The position numbers and the translations under genes were made by a program. Positions 17,105 to 24,250 of a stretch of DNA of 64,000 nucleotides are shown here, in pieces; position 1 is the first letter of the stretch, and each line of letters opens with the position of its first letter. The notes below the pieces were generated by a model, which worked only from the letters and a program-made list of their open reading frames with translations, was not told the origin of the DNA and made no database searches. The DNA lies in the NCBI RefSeq assembly GCF_900111245.1, contig NZ_FOGO01000008.1:124001-188000 (forward strand), given 5' to 3'. Source of the stretch: Streptomyces qinglanensis (GTDB taxonomy: Bacteria > Actinomycetota > Actinomycetes > Streptomycetales > Streptomycetaceae).

Positions 17105-17719
17105 TCAGTCGAAGGTGCGGCGCGGGTCGAGCGCCGGGTCGAAGGGCGCCACCCAGAAGAACTCGCCCACGTCGTCGTAGGCGTACAGCAGGCCGGTGCT
17201 GCCCCGCGTCAGCCGGGCGGTCCCGCTCTGCCGGACCTGGACGAGCGCGCTGGAGCCGTCCTCGGCGGTGACCTCGGCCTGGCCGAACCCGCCGTCCACC
17301 TTCCGGGTGCGGACGGTGCAGGTCAGGCCGACGAAGTCGTGGCGCGAGGGGCCGGTTCCGGCCGGCAGCACCCGGGCCGCCGTACGCGCCGCCGCGCGGA
17401 CGAGCGGCCGGCCTGCCGGCACTGCGGCGGCCAGCAGTGCGACACCCGCGGCTGCCTGCTGCCCCGGCCCGAGCCCGGCCCGGTCCAGCAGCAGCCCGCC
17501 CGCCAGGCTCAGCAGCCAGGCGACCGCCGTCAGCAGCGAGACCCCGACGGCGGCCGGAAGTCCGGCCAGTCCGTGGAAGGCGGAGCCGAACGGCGCCGCG
17601 AAGTCCTCCGGGTCGACGCTGCCGAGGGCGGCGAGCAGCCAGCCCAGGACGACCACGAGCAGGGCGGCGGAGAACACGACGGTGGGGAAGGCCGTGGTCG
17701 CTTCCAGGAAAGTTCCCAT
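17105..17719 (-). CDS. YqiJ-like membrane protein with OB-fold (NfeD-related)
   Basis: 204 residues. Three hydrophobic segments occupy the first 100 residues (TVVFSAALLVVVLGWLLAAL; AAVGVSLLTAVAWLLSLAGG; QAAAGVALLAAAVPAG). A small beta domain follows: VGLTCTVRTRKVDGGFGQAE and SALVQVRQSGTARLTRGST, the OB-type fold of NfeD/YqiJ proteins. In E. coli and other bacteria the yqiJ gene precedes the flotillin gene, as here. Start ATG at 17719 follows GGAGG. First gene of the unit; two palindromes lie 44-78 bp upstream. Confidence 0.8.
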   Translation of the reverse strand: MGTFLEATTAFPTVVFSAALLVVVLGWLLAALGSVDPEDFAAPFGSAFHGLAGLPAAVGVSLLTAVAWLLSLAGGLLLDRAGLGPGQQAAAGVALLAAAVPAGRPLVRAAARTAARVLPAGTGPSRHDFVGLTCTVRTRKVDGGFGQAEVTAEDGSSALVQVRQSGTARLTRGSTGLLYAYDDVGEFFWVAPFDPALDPRRTFD

Positions 17720-17762
17720 GGCCGTCCCCTCCGTCGCCCCCGTTGGCCTCAGCGCCACACCC

Positions 17763-17797
17763 TGCCGGTGTACGGCACCCCCTGCCGGTGTGCGGCA
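17763..17797. promoter_or_regulatory. Two tandem 15-bp palindromes, candidate operators
   Basis: TGCCGGTGTACGGCA (17763-17777) and TGCCGGTGTGCGGCA (17783-17797) are repeated with a 20-bp period, about two helical turns, so two dimers would bind on the same DNA face. They sit just upstream of the YqiJ-flotillin-ATPase operon and 173 bp before the divergent PucR-type regulator, their most likely reader. Confidence 0.6.
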
Positions 17798-17969
17798 CTG
17801 AGGCATCCCCCGGTTCCCCCCGGATTCCCCCGTGGTTCCCCCCGTGGCAAGCATTCTGGTCGCGGAGCACCCCGCACCGCATTGCCGGAACCCGGCAGCG
17901 TTCTCTAGGGTCTGCGTGCCGGACGGCGTCAGGAACCGTCAACGCGGCGCCGGGAGAGCGGAGATACGG

Positions 17970-19037
17970 GTGAGTGACGCTGCAGGCATACCGGAGACCT
18001 ATCTGGACGGCTACGTCGCGCTGCTGGACGAGGTCTGCCGGACGGGCCGCCGGCTGAAACGGGACGAGCTGGAGACCCGGCGCGAGCTGGGGGAACGCGC
18101 GGCCGACGCCGGGTTCGGGCTGCGCGACCTGGTCAGCGCCCACCTCACGGCCGCGCGGACGGCCTGGCCGACCCTGCCGGGCGACGCCGACAGCCTGCTG
18201 ACGGTGATGCACCAGGTGGTCGACGCGGTGGCCGAGGGATACGAGCGCGCCCAGCGGCAGGCGGTCCGCCAGGAGGAGGCCACCCGGCGGGAGTTCATCG
18301 ACGACCTGCTGCACGGCCGCAGCGACCTGGGCCGGCTGGCCGAGCGCGCCGAGCGCTTCGGGCTGCGGCTCTCGCACACCCACGCGGTGGCCGCGGCGCG
18401 CGGTCCGGCCGACTACGACGAGAGCCACCAGGTGGCCCGCCGGGTCGAACGCGCGCTGATCGCCCGCTTCCACGACCGGGGCATCCTGCTGACCACCAAG
18501 GAGGGCCGGATGCTCTGCGTGGCGCCGGGCGACCAGCCCGAGGTGCTCACCCACTTCGCCAAGCAGTGCTACGCCGCGATGGACGGCGGCCAGGTGGCGA
18601 TCGGGCGCGTCCAGCCCGGTCCGGGCGGGGTGGTGCAGTCCTACGAGGAAGCCGTCAGCGTCCTGGACCTCGGCGCCCGGCTGGAGCTGCGCGAACCGGT
18701 GCTCTACGCCTCGGATCTGCTGGTCTATCCGGTGCTGACCCGCGACCGGCAGGCCATGGCCGACCTCGTGCAGGCGACGCTGGGTCCGCTGGGCGCGGCC
18801 CGGGGCGGAGTCGAACCGCTGCTGGAGACGCTCACCGCCTACTTCGAGTCCGGCTGTGTGGCCGCGGAGGCGGCCCGGCGGCTCTCGCTCAGCGTGCGTG
18901 CCTTCACCTACCGGCTGGAGCGGATCCACCAGTTGACCGGAGCCAGCCCCACCGACCCCGCACACCGCTACATGCTGCAGACCGCGGTGATCGGCGCCCG
19001 GCTGCTCGGCTGGCCCGGCACACCGCTGAGCGCGTGA
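17970..19037 (+). CDS. PucR-type helix-turn-helix transcriptional regulator
   Basis: 355 residues. There is no recognisable N-terminal PucR sensor domain. The middle resembles the GGDEF-like region of this family (AIGRVQPGPGGVVQSYEEAV). The C-terminus is the PucR HTH: YFESGCVAAEAARRLSLSVR then AFTYRLERIHQLTG. GTG at 17970 follows GGAG at 6 bp; longer starts give an implausible leader. Divergent from the flotillin operon and the likely regulator of it (inference). The next gene starts 23 bp downstream and may be co-transcribed. Confidence 0.87.
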   Translation: MSDAAGIPETYLDGYVALLDEVCRTGRRLKRDELETRRELGERAADAGFGLRDLVSAHLTAARTAWPTLPGDADSLLTVMHQVVDAVAEGYERAQRQAVRQEEATRREFIDDLLHGRSDLGRLAERAERFGLRLSHTHAVAAARGPADYDESHQVARRVERALIARFHDRGILLTTKEGRMLCVAPGDQPEVLTHFAKQCYAAMDGGQVAIGRVQPGPGGVVQSYEEAVSVLDLGARLELREPVLYASDLLVYPVLTRDRQAMADLVQATLGPLGAARGGVEPLLETLTAYFESGCVAAEAARRLSLSVRAFTYRLERIHQLTGASPTDPAHRYMLQTAVIGARLLGWPGTPLSA

Positions 19038-19060
19038 CGGGGGCCGGTAGCGTTCCGCCC

Positions 19061-19471
19061 ATGAGTACACAGACCGCGGCCGGGGTGGATCCCGGCTTCT
19101 GGGAGGAGCGCCGCATCTGCTTCCTCACCACCCCGCGCCCCGACGGCACCCCGCACCTGGTCCCGGTCGGGGTGACCTACGATCCGGAGACCCGGATCGC
19201 CCGGGTCATCAGCAGCCGCTCCAGCAAGAAGGTCCGCAATGTGCTGGCCGCCGGACCCGAGGGGGCGCGCGCCGCGGTGAGCCAGGCCGAGGGGCGCCGC
19301 TGGTGCACCCTGGAGGGCACCGCCGTGGTGCGGGACGACCCGGAGTCGGTGGCCGACGCCGAGGAGCGCTACACCCGGCGCTACAAGCCGCCCCGGCCCA
19401 ATCCGGACCGGGTCGTCGTCGAGATCGCCGTCACCCGGGCGCTGGGCACCGCCAGGCCGGCGGGCTGGTGA
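19061..19471 (+). CDS. PPOX-class F420-dependent enzyme (split barrel flavin/F420 reductase family)
   Basis: 136 residues, compact split-barrel fold. Visible family pattern is RRICFLTTPRPDGTPHLVPV, VISSRSSKKVRNV and WCTLEGTAVV. Members use F420 or flavin to reduce small substrates or bind heme/biliverdin; the substrate here is unknown. ATG at 19061; 23 bp after the PucR regulator, so the two may form an operon. Confidence 0.85.
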   Translation: MSTQTAAGVDPGFWEERRICFLTTPRPDGTPHLVPVGVTYDPETRIARVISSRSSKKVRNVLAAGPEGARAAVSQAEGRRWCTLEGTAVVRDDPESVADAEERYTRRYKPPRPNPDRVVVEIAVTRALGTARPAGW

Positions 19472-19489
19472 GCCGGGCCGCGCGGCCGG

Positions 19490-19873
19490 TCAGCCCCAGG
19501 CGGCCCGGGCCAGCGCGACGCCCGCGAAGGCGGCCCCGAGTCCGGCCGCCAGGCTCGCCGCCACGTTGAGCAGCGCGTAGCGGGCGGCGCCCTGCTCGGC
19601 GAGGCGCAACGTCTCGTAGGAGAACGTCGAGTAGGTGCTCAGCGCGCCGCACAGCCCGGTGGCCAGCAGGAGCTGCGCCTGCGGCGCCGCGAGGACCGGG
19701 GCCCCGGCCGACGCCGCGCCGGTGAGCAGGCCCAGCAGCAGGCAGCCCGCGACGTTCACGGTGAACGTGCCCCAGGGGAAGAGCGCGTCGTGCCGGGCCT
19801 GCACGGCCCGGTCGGTCAGATAGCGCAGCGGCGCGCCGACGGCGGCGCCGACGCACACGTACAGCCAGTTCAC
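19490..19873 (-). CDS. crcB: CrcB/Fluc fluoride channel subunit
   Basis: 127 residues with four TM helices. Fluc motifs are GAAVGAPLRYLTDR, GTFTVNVAGCLLLGLL (channel Asn) and TGLCGALSTYSTFSYETLRL (phenylalanine/Na+ region). Exports toxic fluoride passively. Its GTG start overlaps the DUF190 gene stop (GTGA). It pairs with the second crcB copy at 20247-20699, consistent with a heterodimeric Fluc made of two opposed subunits. Confidence 0.93.
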   Translation of the reverse strand: MNWLYVCVGAAVGAPLRYLTDRAVQARHDALFPWGTFTVNVAGCLLLGLLTGAASAGAPVLAAPQAQLLLATGLCGALSTYSTFSYETLRLAEQGAARYALLNVAASLAAGLGAAFAGVALARAAWG

Positions 19874-20250
19874 GCGCCCGCCCCGCCGGACTCCCGGGGA
19901 GCGCCGCGGCCCGGCAGGCGGACCGTCTGCACCTCGTCGAGCAGCACCGGGCTCCCCCCGGTCAGGTCCTCCAGTTCGGGGAGGAAGGCCCGGATCCGGT
20001 CGGCCTCGTCGACGAGGACGACGGCCACCGGCAGGTCCTCGCTCAGCGACAGCAGCCGGGTGGTGTGCACCATCGAGGAGGCGCCGAAGCCCTCGATGCC
20101 GCGGAAGACGCTGGCACCGGCCAGCCCGGCCGCGTGCGCCCGGTGCACGATCTCGGCGTACACGGGCCGGTGGTGGTGCTGGTCGCTCTCGCCGAGCAGC
20201 ACGGTCAGCCGCAGCGCCTTCCCGTACCGGGCCGGGTCCGCTTCCGTCAT
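19870..20250 (-). CDS. DUF190 family protein
   Basis: 126 residues. Pattern LTVLLGESDQHHHRPVYAEI then AGLAGASVFRGIEGFGASSM is the DUF190 ferredoxin-like fold related to PII/CutA proteins. It is sandwiched between two crcB genes with overlapping starts and stops on both sides, a frequent arrangement, so a role in fluoride export control is likely but not proven. The upstream part of the frame is an antisense-like extension and was excluded. Confidence 0.85.
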   Translation of the reverse strand: MTEADPARYGKALRLTVLLGESDQHHHRPVYAEIVHRAHAAGLAGASVFRGIEGFGASSMVHTTRLLSLSEDLPVAVVLVDEADRIRAFLPELEDLTGGSPVLLDEVQTVRLPGRGAPRESGGAGA

Positions 20251-20699
20251 CCCTGCCTCCCTGAGATCAGCCGGCGGGTGGTCCCCGCCGCGAGCCCGAC
20301 CGCCGCCATCGCGCCCAGCAGCGTCAGGGCGAGGTAGCCCAGCGCGGTGCCGGGCGCGTCCGCCTCCAGCAGCCGCTCGATGTCCACCGCGTAGGTGGAG
20401 AAGGTGGTGAAGCCGCCCAGCACCCCGGTTCCCAGGAACGGCCGCACCAGTCGGTGTGCGGCCCAGACGTCGGTGATCAGGACCATGAACACGCCGATGA
20501 CGGCGCATCCGGCCACGTTGACCCCGAGGGTGGTCCAGGGGAAGGCGCCGTGCGGGGTGGGCCACAGCAGCCCGGCGCCGTAGCGGGCGCAGGCGCCGAG
20601 CGCACCGCCGAGGGCCACGACCGCCATGACGGGGCCCTGGCCGCGCAGCGCCACGGGCGTGCGCGGGGGCCGCGCGGGGCGCCGCGAAAGCCTCTCCAC
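20247..20699 (-). CDS. crcB: CrcB/Fluc fluoride channel subunit (second copy)
   Basis: 150 residues, four TM helices after a 20-residue Arg-rich N-terminus. Motifs GGALGACARYGAGLL, WTTLGVNVAGCAVIGVF and GTGVLGGFTTFSTYAVDIER match Fluc. Diverged from the first copy, so the two probably form a heterodimer. GTG at 20699 has AGGAG 6 bp upstream; the ATG within ...GPVMAVV is a shorter alternative. First gene of the three-gene operon. Confidence 0.92.
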   Translation of the reverse strand: MERLSRRPARPPRTPVALRGQGPVMAVVALGGALGACARYGAGLLWPTPHGAFPWTTLGVNVAGCAVIGVFMVLITDVWAAHRLVRPFLGTGVLGGFTTFSTYAVDIERLLEADAPGTALGYLALTLLGAMAAVGLAAGTTRRLISGRQG

Positions 20700-21082
20700 A
20701 CCTGTCTCCTACTCGCCGGGCGCCCGTGGGCGCGCGTCGTCGCAAGCAGGGACCGTTGGCGGCGCCGTCGCCGCGGTTGGTGTCCGGCGAGCCCCACCGC
20801 CGTGCGGGGCCGGGCGGCCGCCGCGCCCTCAGGTTAACGCCGGTCCCGCGGGCTCCGCACCCGCGGGGCCCGCGGCGTGCGGAAGCGCCGTCCGAGAGCC
20901 CTGAAGGCCCCGGGGAGCCGCGGCGAGCCGCGGACCGGGTCCGCTCACCGGGTTCGCTCACCGGGTCGCCCCCCTTGCGTGTGTTCGAAAATCTGGCAGG
21001 CTCCCCCCGTTCCATGCCAACACGGGGCGCATTCGGGGTACTTGACTCCCGTAGGTGTCCCGTGCCGTCGAGAGGACCCCCC
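20700..21082. other. Divergent intergenic region, crcB operon / endonuclease gene
   Basis: 383 bp. The left part is GC-rich with inverted segments in the crcB leader; the part nearest the endonuclease is more A+T rich and should hold its promoter. I could not match the conserved elements of a fluoride riboswitch. Confidence 0.4.
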
Positions 21083-21904
21083 ATGCGTGCTGTTCACGCT
21101 CCTCTGGCCACCGCCCTGGGTACCGCCGCACTGCTGGTGCTGTCCCCGCAGGCACCGGCCTCGGCCATGCCCCTGACCCCCACCGGTCCCGCCGGATCGG
21201 CCACCGTCTACGACGCTCCCGCCGACTACTACCAGGACGCCGAGGGCAAGACCGGCTCCGAACTGAAGTCCGCGCTGCACGGCATCATCGAGGACTCCGA
21301 AGCGCTCTCCTACGACCAGGTGTGGGACGCGCTCAAGGAGACCGACCAGGATCCGGACGACTCCTCGTCCGTCGTCCTGTTCTACAGCGGCCGCTCGCAG
21401 AGCGCCGACGACAACGGCGGCGGCGCCGACCAGTGGAACCGGGAGCACGTCTGGGCCAAGTCGCACGGCGACCTGGGCACGGCGACCGGTCCCGGCACCG
21501 ACGTCCACCAGTTGCGCCCCGCGGATGTCTCGGTCAACAGCATCCGCGGCAACAAGGACTTCGACGAGGGCGGCGAGGAGGTCGACCAGGCTCCCGGCAA
21601 CCGCACCGACGACGACTCCTTCGAGCCGCGCGACGAGGTGAAGGGCGACGTGGCCCGCATCGTCCTCTACATGGCCGTGCGCTACGAGGGCGACGACGCG
21701 TTCCCCGACCTGGAGCCCAACGACGAGGTGGACAACGGCTCGGCGCCCGCCATGGGCCGCCTCTCGGTGCTGAAGGAGTGGAACGAGCAGGACCCGCCGG
21801 ACACCTTCGAGAAGCGCAGGAACGACGTCATATACGACCAGTTCCAGCACAACCGCAATCCGTTCGTCGACCACCCGGAGTGGGCCGACTCGATCTGGCC
21901 CTGA
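21083..21904 (+). CDS. Secreted endonuclease I family nuclease
   Basis: 273 residues with a cleavable signal peptide (hydrophobic core ATALGTAALLVLSPQ, probable cut after ASA). The catalytic endonuclease I pattern is clear: QWNREHVWAKSHG (beta-beta-alpha metal His), DVHQLRPADVSVNSIRGNKD, and LYMAVRYEG. It cuts DNA (and often RNA) outside the cell, probably for nutrient scavenging. An acidic linker DDDSFEPRDEVKGD is present. Starts at ATG 21083 after GAGAGGA. Confidence 0.92.
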   Translation: MRAVHAPLATALGTAALLVLSPQAPASAMPLTPTGPAGSATVYDAPADYYQDAEGKTGSELKSALHGIIEDSEALSYDQVWDALKETDQDPDDSSSVVLFYSGRSQSADDNGGGADQWNREHVWAKSHGDLGTATGPGTDVHQLRPADVSVNSIRGNKDFDEGGEEVDQAPGNRTDDDSFEPRDEVKGDVARIVLYMAVRYEGDDAFPDLEPNDEVDNGSAPAMGRLSVLKEWNEQDPPDTFEKRRNDVIYDQFQHNRNPFVDHPEWADSIWP

Positions 21905-22228
21905 GGACGACCGGAGCGGGGCCGGGCGCGCGGACGCGCCCCGGCCCCGCGTCCGTCCGGTCCCGGCTGTTTCCCACCGCCGTGCAACCCCGGCGGAACG
22001 TCCCCGCTTGTGACGCTTGTCTCCGACGGCTATGTCACACCCACCTGGGACGATCTTCGCGCAGGCGCATCACCAGCACAGATGCCGCTGTTGGGTGTCA
22101 AGCGGCTGCAACGATCTCCAGCGCCCCTCGTTGGAGCATCCGGCCAGACGTGCTTACGGTCGCTCCCGCTCGACACGTTCGCCCCGCACCAGAGGGCGGA
22201 CAGCCGCGACCGTAAGGAACGAAAGACC
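21905..22228 (+). promoter_or_regulatory. Long structured 5' leader of the LysM gene
   Basis: 324 bp without a gene. CTTACGGTCGC (22153-22163) is perfectly complementary to GCGACCGTAAG (22206-22216). The second arm runs into the Shine-Dalgarno AAGGA (22214-22218), so pairing would partly hide it. A smaller stem (TCGCCC / GGGCGGA) is nested inside. Sequence does not match the known ydaO (c-di-AMP) riboswitch elements as far as I can tell. Confidence 0.45.
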
Positions 22229-22459
22229 ATGCTGTTCTCCGGCAAGGGCCGTCATCGTCGTCCCGGCAAGCGTGCCCAGCCGCGGCAGCAGGCCCCCGGG
22301 ACCGGCCACGGCACCTACACCGTCGAGCCGGGCGACCTCCTCGGCGAGATCGCCGAGGCGCACGGCACCACCTGGCAGCGGGTCTACCCGGACAACTCGT
22401 CCACCGTCGGTGACGACGCGGACCTGATCCTGCCCGGCCAGAAGCTGCAGGCCGGCTGA
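22229..22459 (+). CDS. Small LysM-domain protein
   Basis: 76 residues. Residues 1-28 are basic (RHRRPGKRAQPRQQ) without a hydrophobic signal; residues about 29-76 are one LysM repeat (GTYTVEPGDLLGEIAEAHGT then WQRVYPDNSSTVGDDADLIL). LysM binds peptidoglycan or chitin. Lacking a signal peptide and a catalytic domain, it may be a cytoplasmic or non-classically exported adaptor. Start ATG 22229 lies 10 bp after AAGGA. Confidence 0.8.
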   Translation: MLFSGKGRHRRPGKRAQPRQQAPGTGHGTYTVEPGDLLGEIAEAHGTTWQRVYPDNSSTVGDDADLILPGQKLQAG

Positions 22460-22483
22460 GCCGGCCGACACTTCCTCCGGACC

Positions 22484-22525
22484 GCCGTGGCCCGCGCCCC
22501 TTCCCCCGAGGGCGCGGGCCACGGC
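22484..22525. terminator. Perfect 16-bp hairpin, bidirectional terminator
   Basis: Arms 22484-22499 and 22510-22525 are fully complementary around a 10-base C-rich loop, between the convergent LysM and vWA genes. Confidence 0.8.
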
Positions 22526-22581
22526 TCCTTCTCCGCCCGGCCCGGCAGCTCAGCAGGCCGTCTTCCGCCGGGCGGCGCGGA

Positions 22582-24129
22582 TCAGGAGATGCCCCGGGCC
22601 TGGCTGATGTTCTTCGCCAGCCGGGCCGCCGAGGGCAGCCCCGGCTCCTCCGCGAGCCGGTCCGCCTCCGAGCGCAGCTTTGCGAGCGACGGCGCGGCGG
22701 GCAGCGGCTCGGCCTCTGCGGCTGCCGGGCTCGGCTCGGGGCCCGGCGAGGCGGCGTCCCCTCCGGCACGCAGCGCCTCGGCGAAGTAGGCGGCGACGGC
22801 CGACAGCCGCAGATACGGGGAGACCTCGCCCTTCCACAGGCTCTCCCCCGCCAGTTCCGAGGCGGCGATCTCGTGCTGCTCCTCGTGCGGCTTCCGGCTG
22901 TCGGGGTCCAGCCAGCGCACCGTCGCGGTGGCGGCCCTCCCCTTCGCGCCGTGTTCGAGCTTGACCGCGTACAGCGCCGTGACCGTGTGCCCCGGGCCGA
23001 CCTCTCCCCCGTCGACGGTGTCGTCGCGGAAGTCGTCGTCGGCCACCTTGCGGTTCTCGTAGCCGAGCAGCCGGAAGTCGGTCACCGTGTCCTCGTCGAA
23101 GACGACCTGGGCCTTGGCGTCGCGGGCGCGCAAAGTGATGTTGCGGGGCAGTTGGTCGACGAAGACCTTGCGGGCCTCCGCCCGGGTGGAGAGGTAGACG
23201 GTGCTGCCGTCGCCCTTGTTGGTGAGGCGCTCCATCAGCGCGTCGCCGTAGTTTCTGCCCACGCCGACGCCGAAGAGCGAGAGGCCCTGCTCCTTGCGGT
23301 GGCGGGCGATGTGGTCGAGGATCCGGTCCGCGTCGGTCTCCCCCATGTTGGCGAGCGCGTCGGACATCAGCACGACCCGGTTGGTGGCGCCGGAGCGCCG
23401 GTGCTCGGCCGCCTGCCGGTAGCCCTCCTTCATCCCTGCGCTCAGGTCGGTGCTCGACTGGGCCTTCAGCTCCTCGACCGCCGCCCGCAGCCGGTCGCGG
23501 CCTCCGTCGTCCAGCCGGGTCATGGGCAGGACGGTCTCGGCTCCCCTGCTGAAGGTCACCAGCGAGACGGAGTCGCTCGCGCGCAGCCGGCCGGCTGCCG
23601 TCCGCAGCGCGTCCTTGACCAGGTCCAGCCGTCCGGGCCCGCCCATCGAGCCCGAGACGTCGAGGACGAAGGTGAGCGCGGCCGGGCGGCGCGGCGCATC
23701 CGGGTCGCTCTTCCTGGTGGCCAGCCCTACCCGCATCAGCGACCAGTCGCCCGCACCGAGGCGGGCGCCGTCCGCCGAGACCGAGAAGCCGTCACCCTTC
23801 GGCCGCCGGTAGCCCTGCGGAAAGCTGTTGACGAACTCCTCCGTACGCACCGTGCCGGGGGCCGGCCGGGCGCCGTCCCGGATCATGCGTTGCGCATAGC
23901 TGTAGGACGCCGTGTCGACGTCCAGCGCGAATGTCGAGCGGAAGTCGGCGGGTTCGCCGGGCTGGACGGCACCCTTCCCCGGTGGGGCGGCATCGCCCGC
24001 GTGGCCGCCGCCCCCGACGTAGCCCCGTTCGCGGCTGTCGGTCCTCGTGTCGTGGGTGCTGCCGGTACATCCCGACAGCACCCCCGCGGCCACCACCATG
24101 GCGACCCCCGCGAGCCGTCCCCTTCTCAT
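22582..24129 (-). CDS. vWA-domain lipoprotein (YfbK-like)
   Basis: 515 residues. A lipobox LSGC with Cys at residue 21 marks an exported lipoprotein. An N-terminal von Willebrand-associated segment (FALDVDTASYSYAQRMIRDG) precedes a vWA domain with intact MIDAS DVSGSMGGPG, VSLVTFS and VLMSDALANMG. The C-terminal domain (DUF3520-type) ends in a Pro/Ala/Glu tail. Binds a metal and a protein partner on the cell surface; partner unknown. 121 bp from the upstream BTAD gene of the Tad locus on the same strand, so co-expression is possible. Confidence 0.88.
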   Translation of the reverse strand: MRRGRLAGVAMVVAAGVLSGCTGSTHDTRTDSRERGYVGGGGHAGDAAPPGKGAVQPGEPADFRSTFALDVDTASYSYAQRMIRDGARPAPGTVRTEEFVNSFPQGYRRPKGDGFSVSADGARLGAGDWSLMRVGLATRKSDPDAPRRPAALTFVLDVSGSMGGPGRLDLVKDALRTAAGRLRASDSVSLVTFSRGAETVLPMTRLDDGGRDRLRAAVEELKAQSSTDLSAGMKEGYRQAAEHRRSGATNRVVLMSDALANMGETDADRILDHIARHRKEQGLSLFGVGVGRNYGDALMERLTNKGDGSTVYLSTRAEARKVFVDQLPRNITLRARDAKAQVVFDEDTVTDFRLLGYENRKVADDDFRDDTVDGGEVGPGHTVTALYAVKLEHGAKGRAATATVRWLDPDSRKPHEEQHEIAASELAGESLWKGEVSPYLRLSAVAAYFAEALRAGGDAASPGPEPSPAAAEAEPLPAAPSLAKLRSEADRLAEEPGLPSAARLAKNISQARGIS

Positions 24130-24250
24130 CGCGTCCCCCTCACGCCGTCGTCCGGATGCCTCACTCCGGTGTGACGGGGCACGGCGCCGCCGGGACCCGT
24201 GCGGAAGGTCGCGATTCGGTGACGAACCGTTCGCGACCCCCGGCGGCAGC

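Noticed and set aside
20700..20850. Fluoride riboswitch before crcB
   Set aside because: The leader is GC-rich with hairpins but I could not align the conserved pseudoknot elements; a covariance search would decide.
21905..22228. ydaO/c-di-AMP riboswitch before the LysM gene
   Set aside because: LysM genes often have it, but the conserved GAC/GGG blocks were not found; only a simple long stem was seen.
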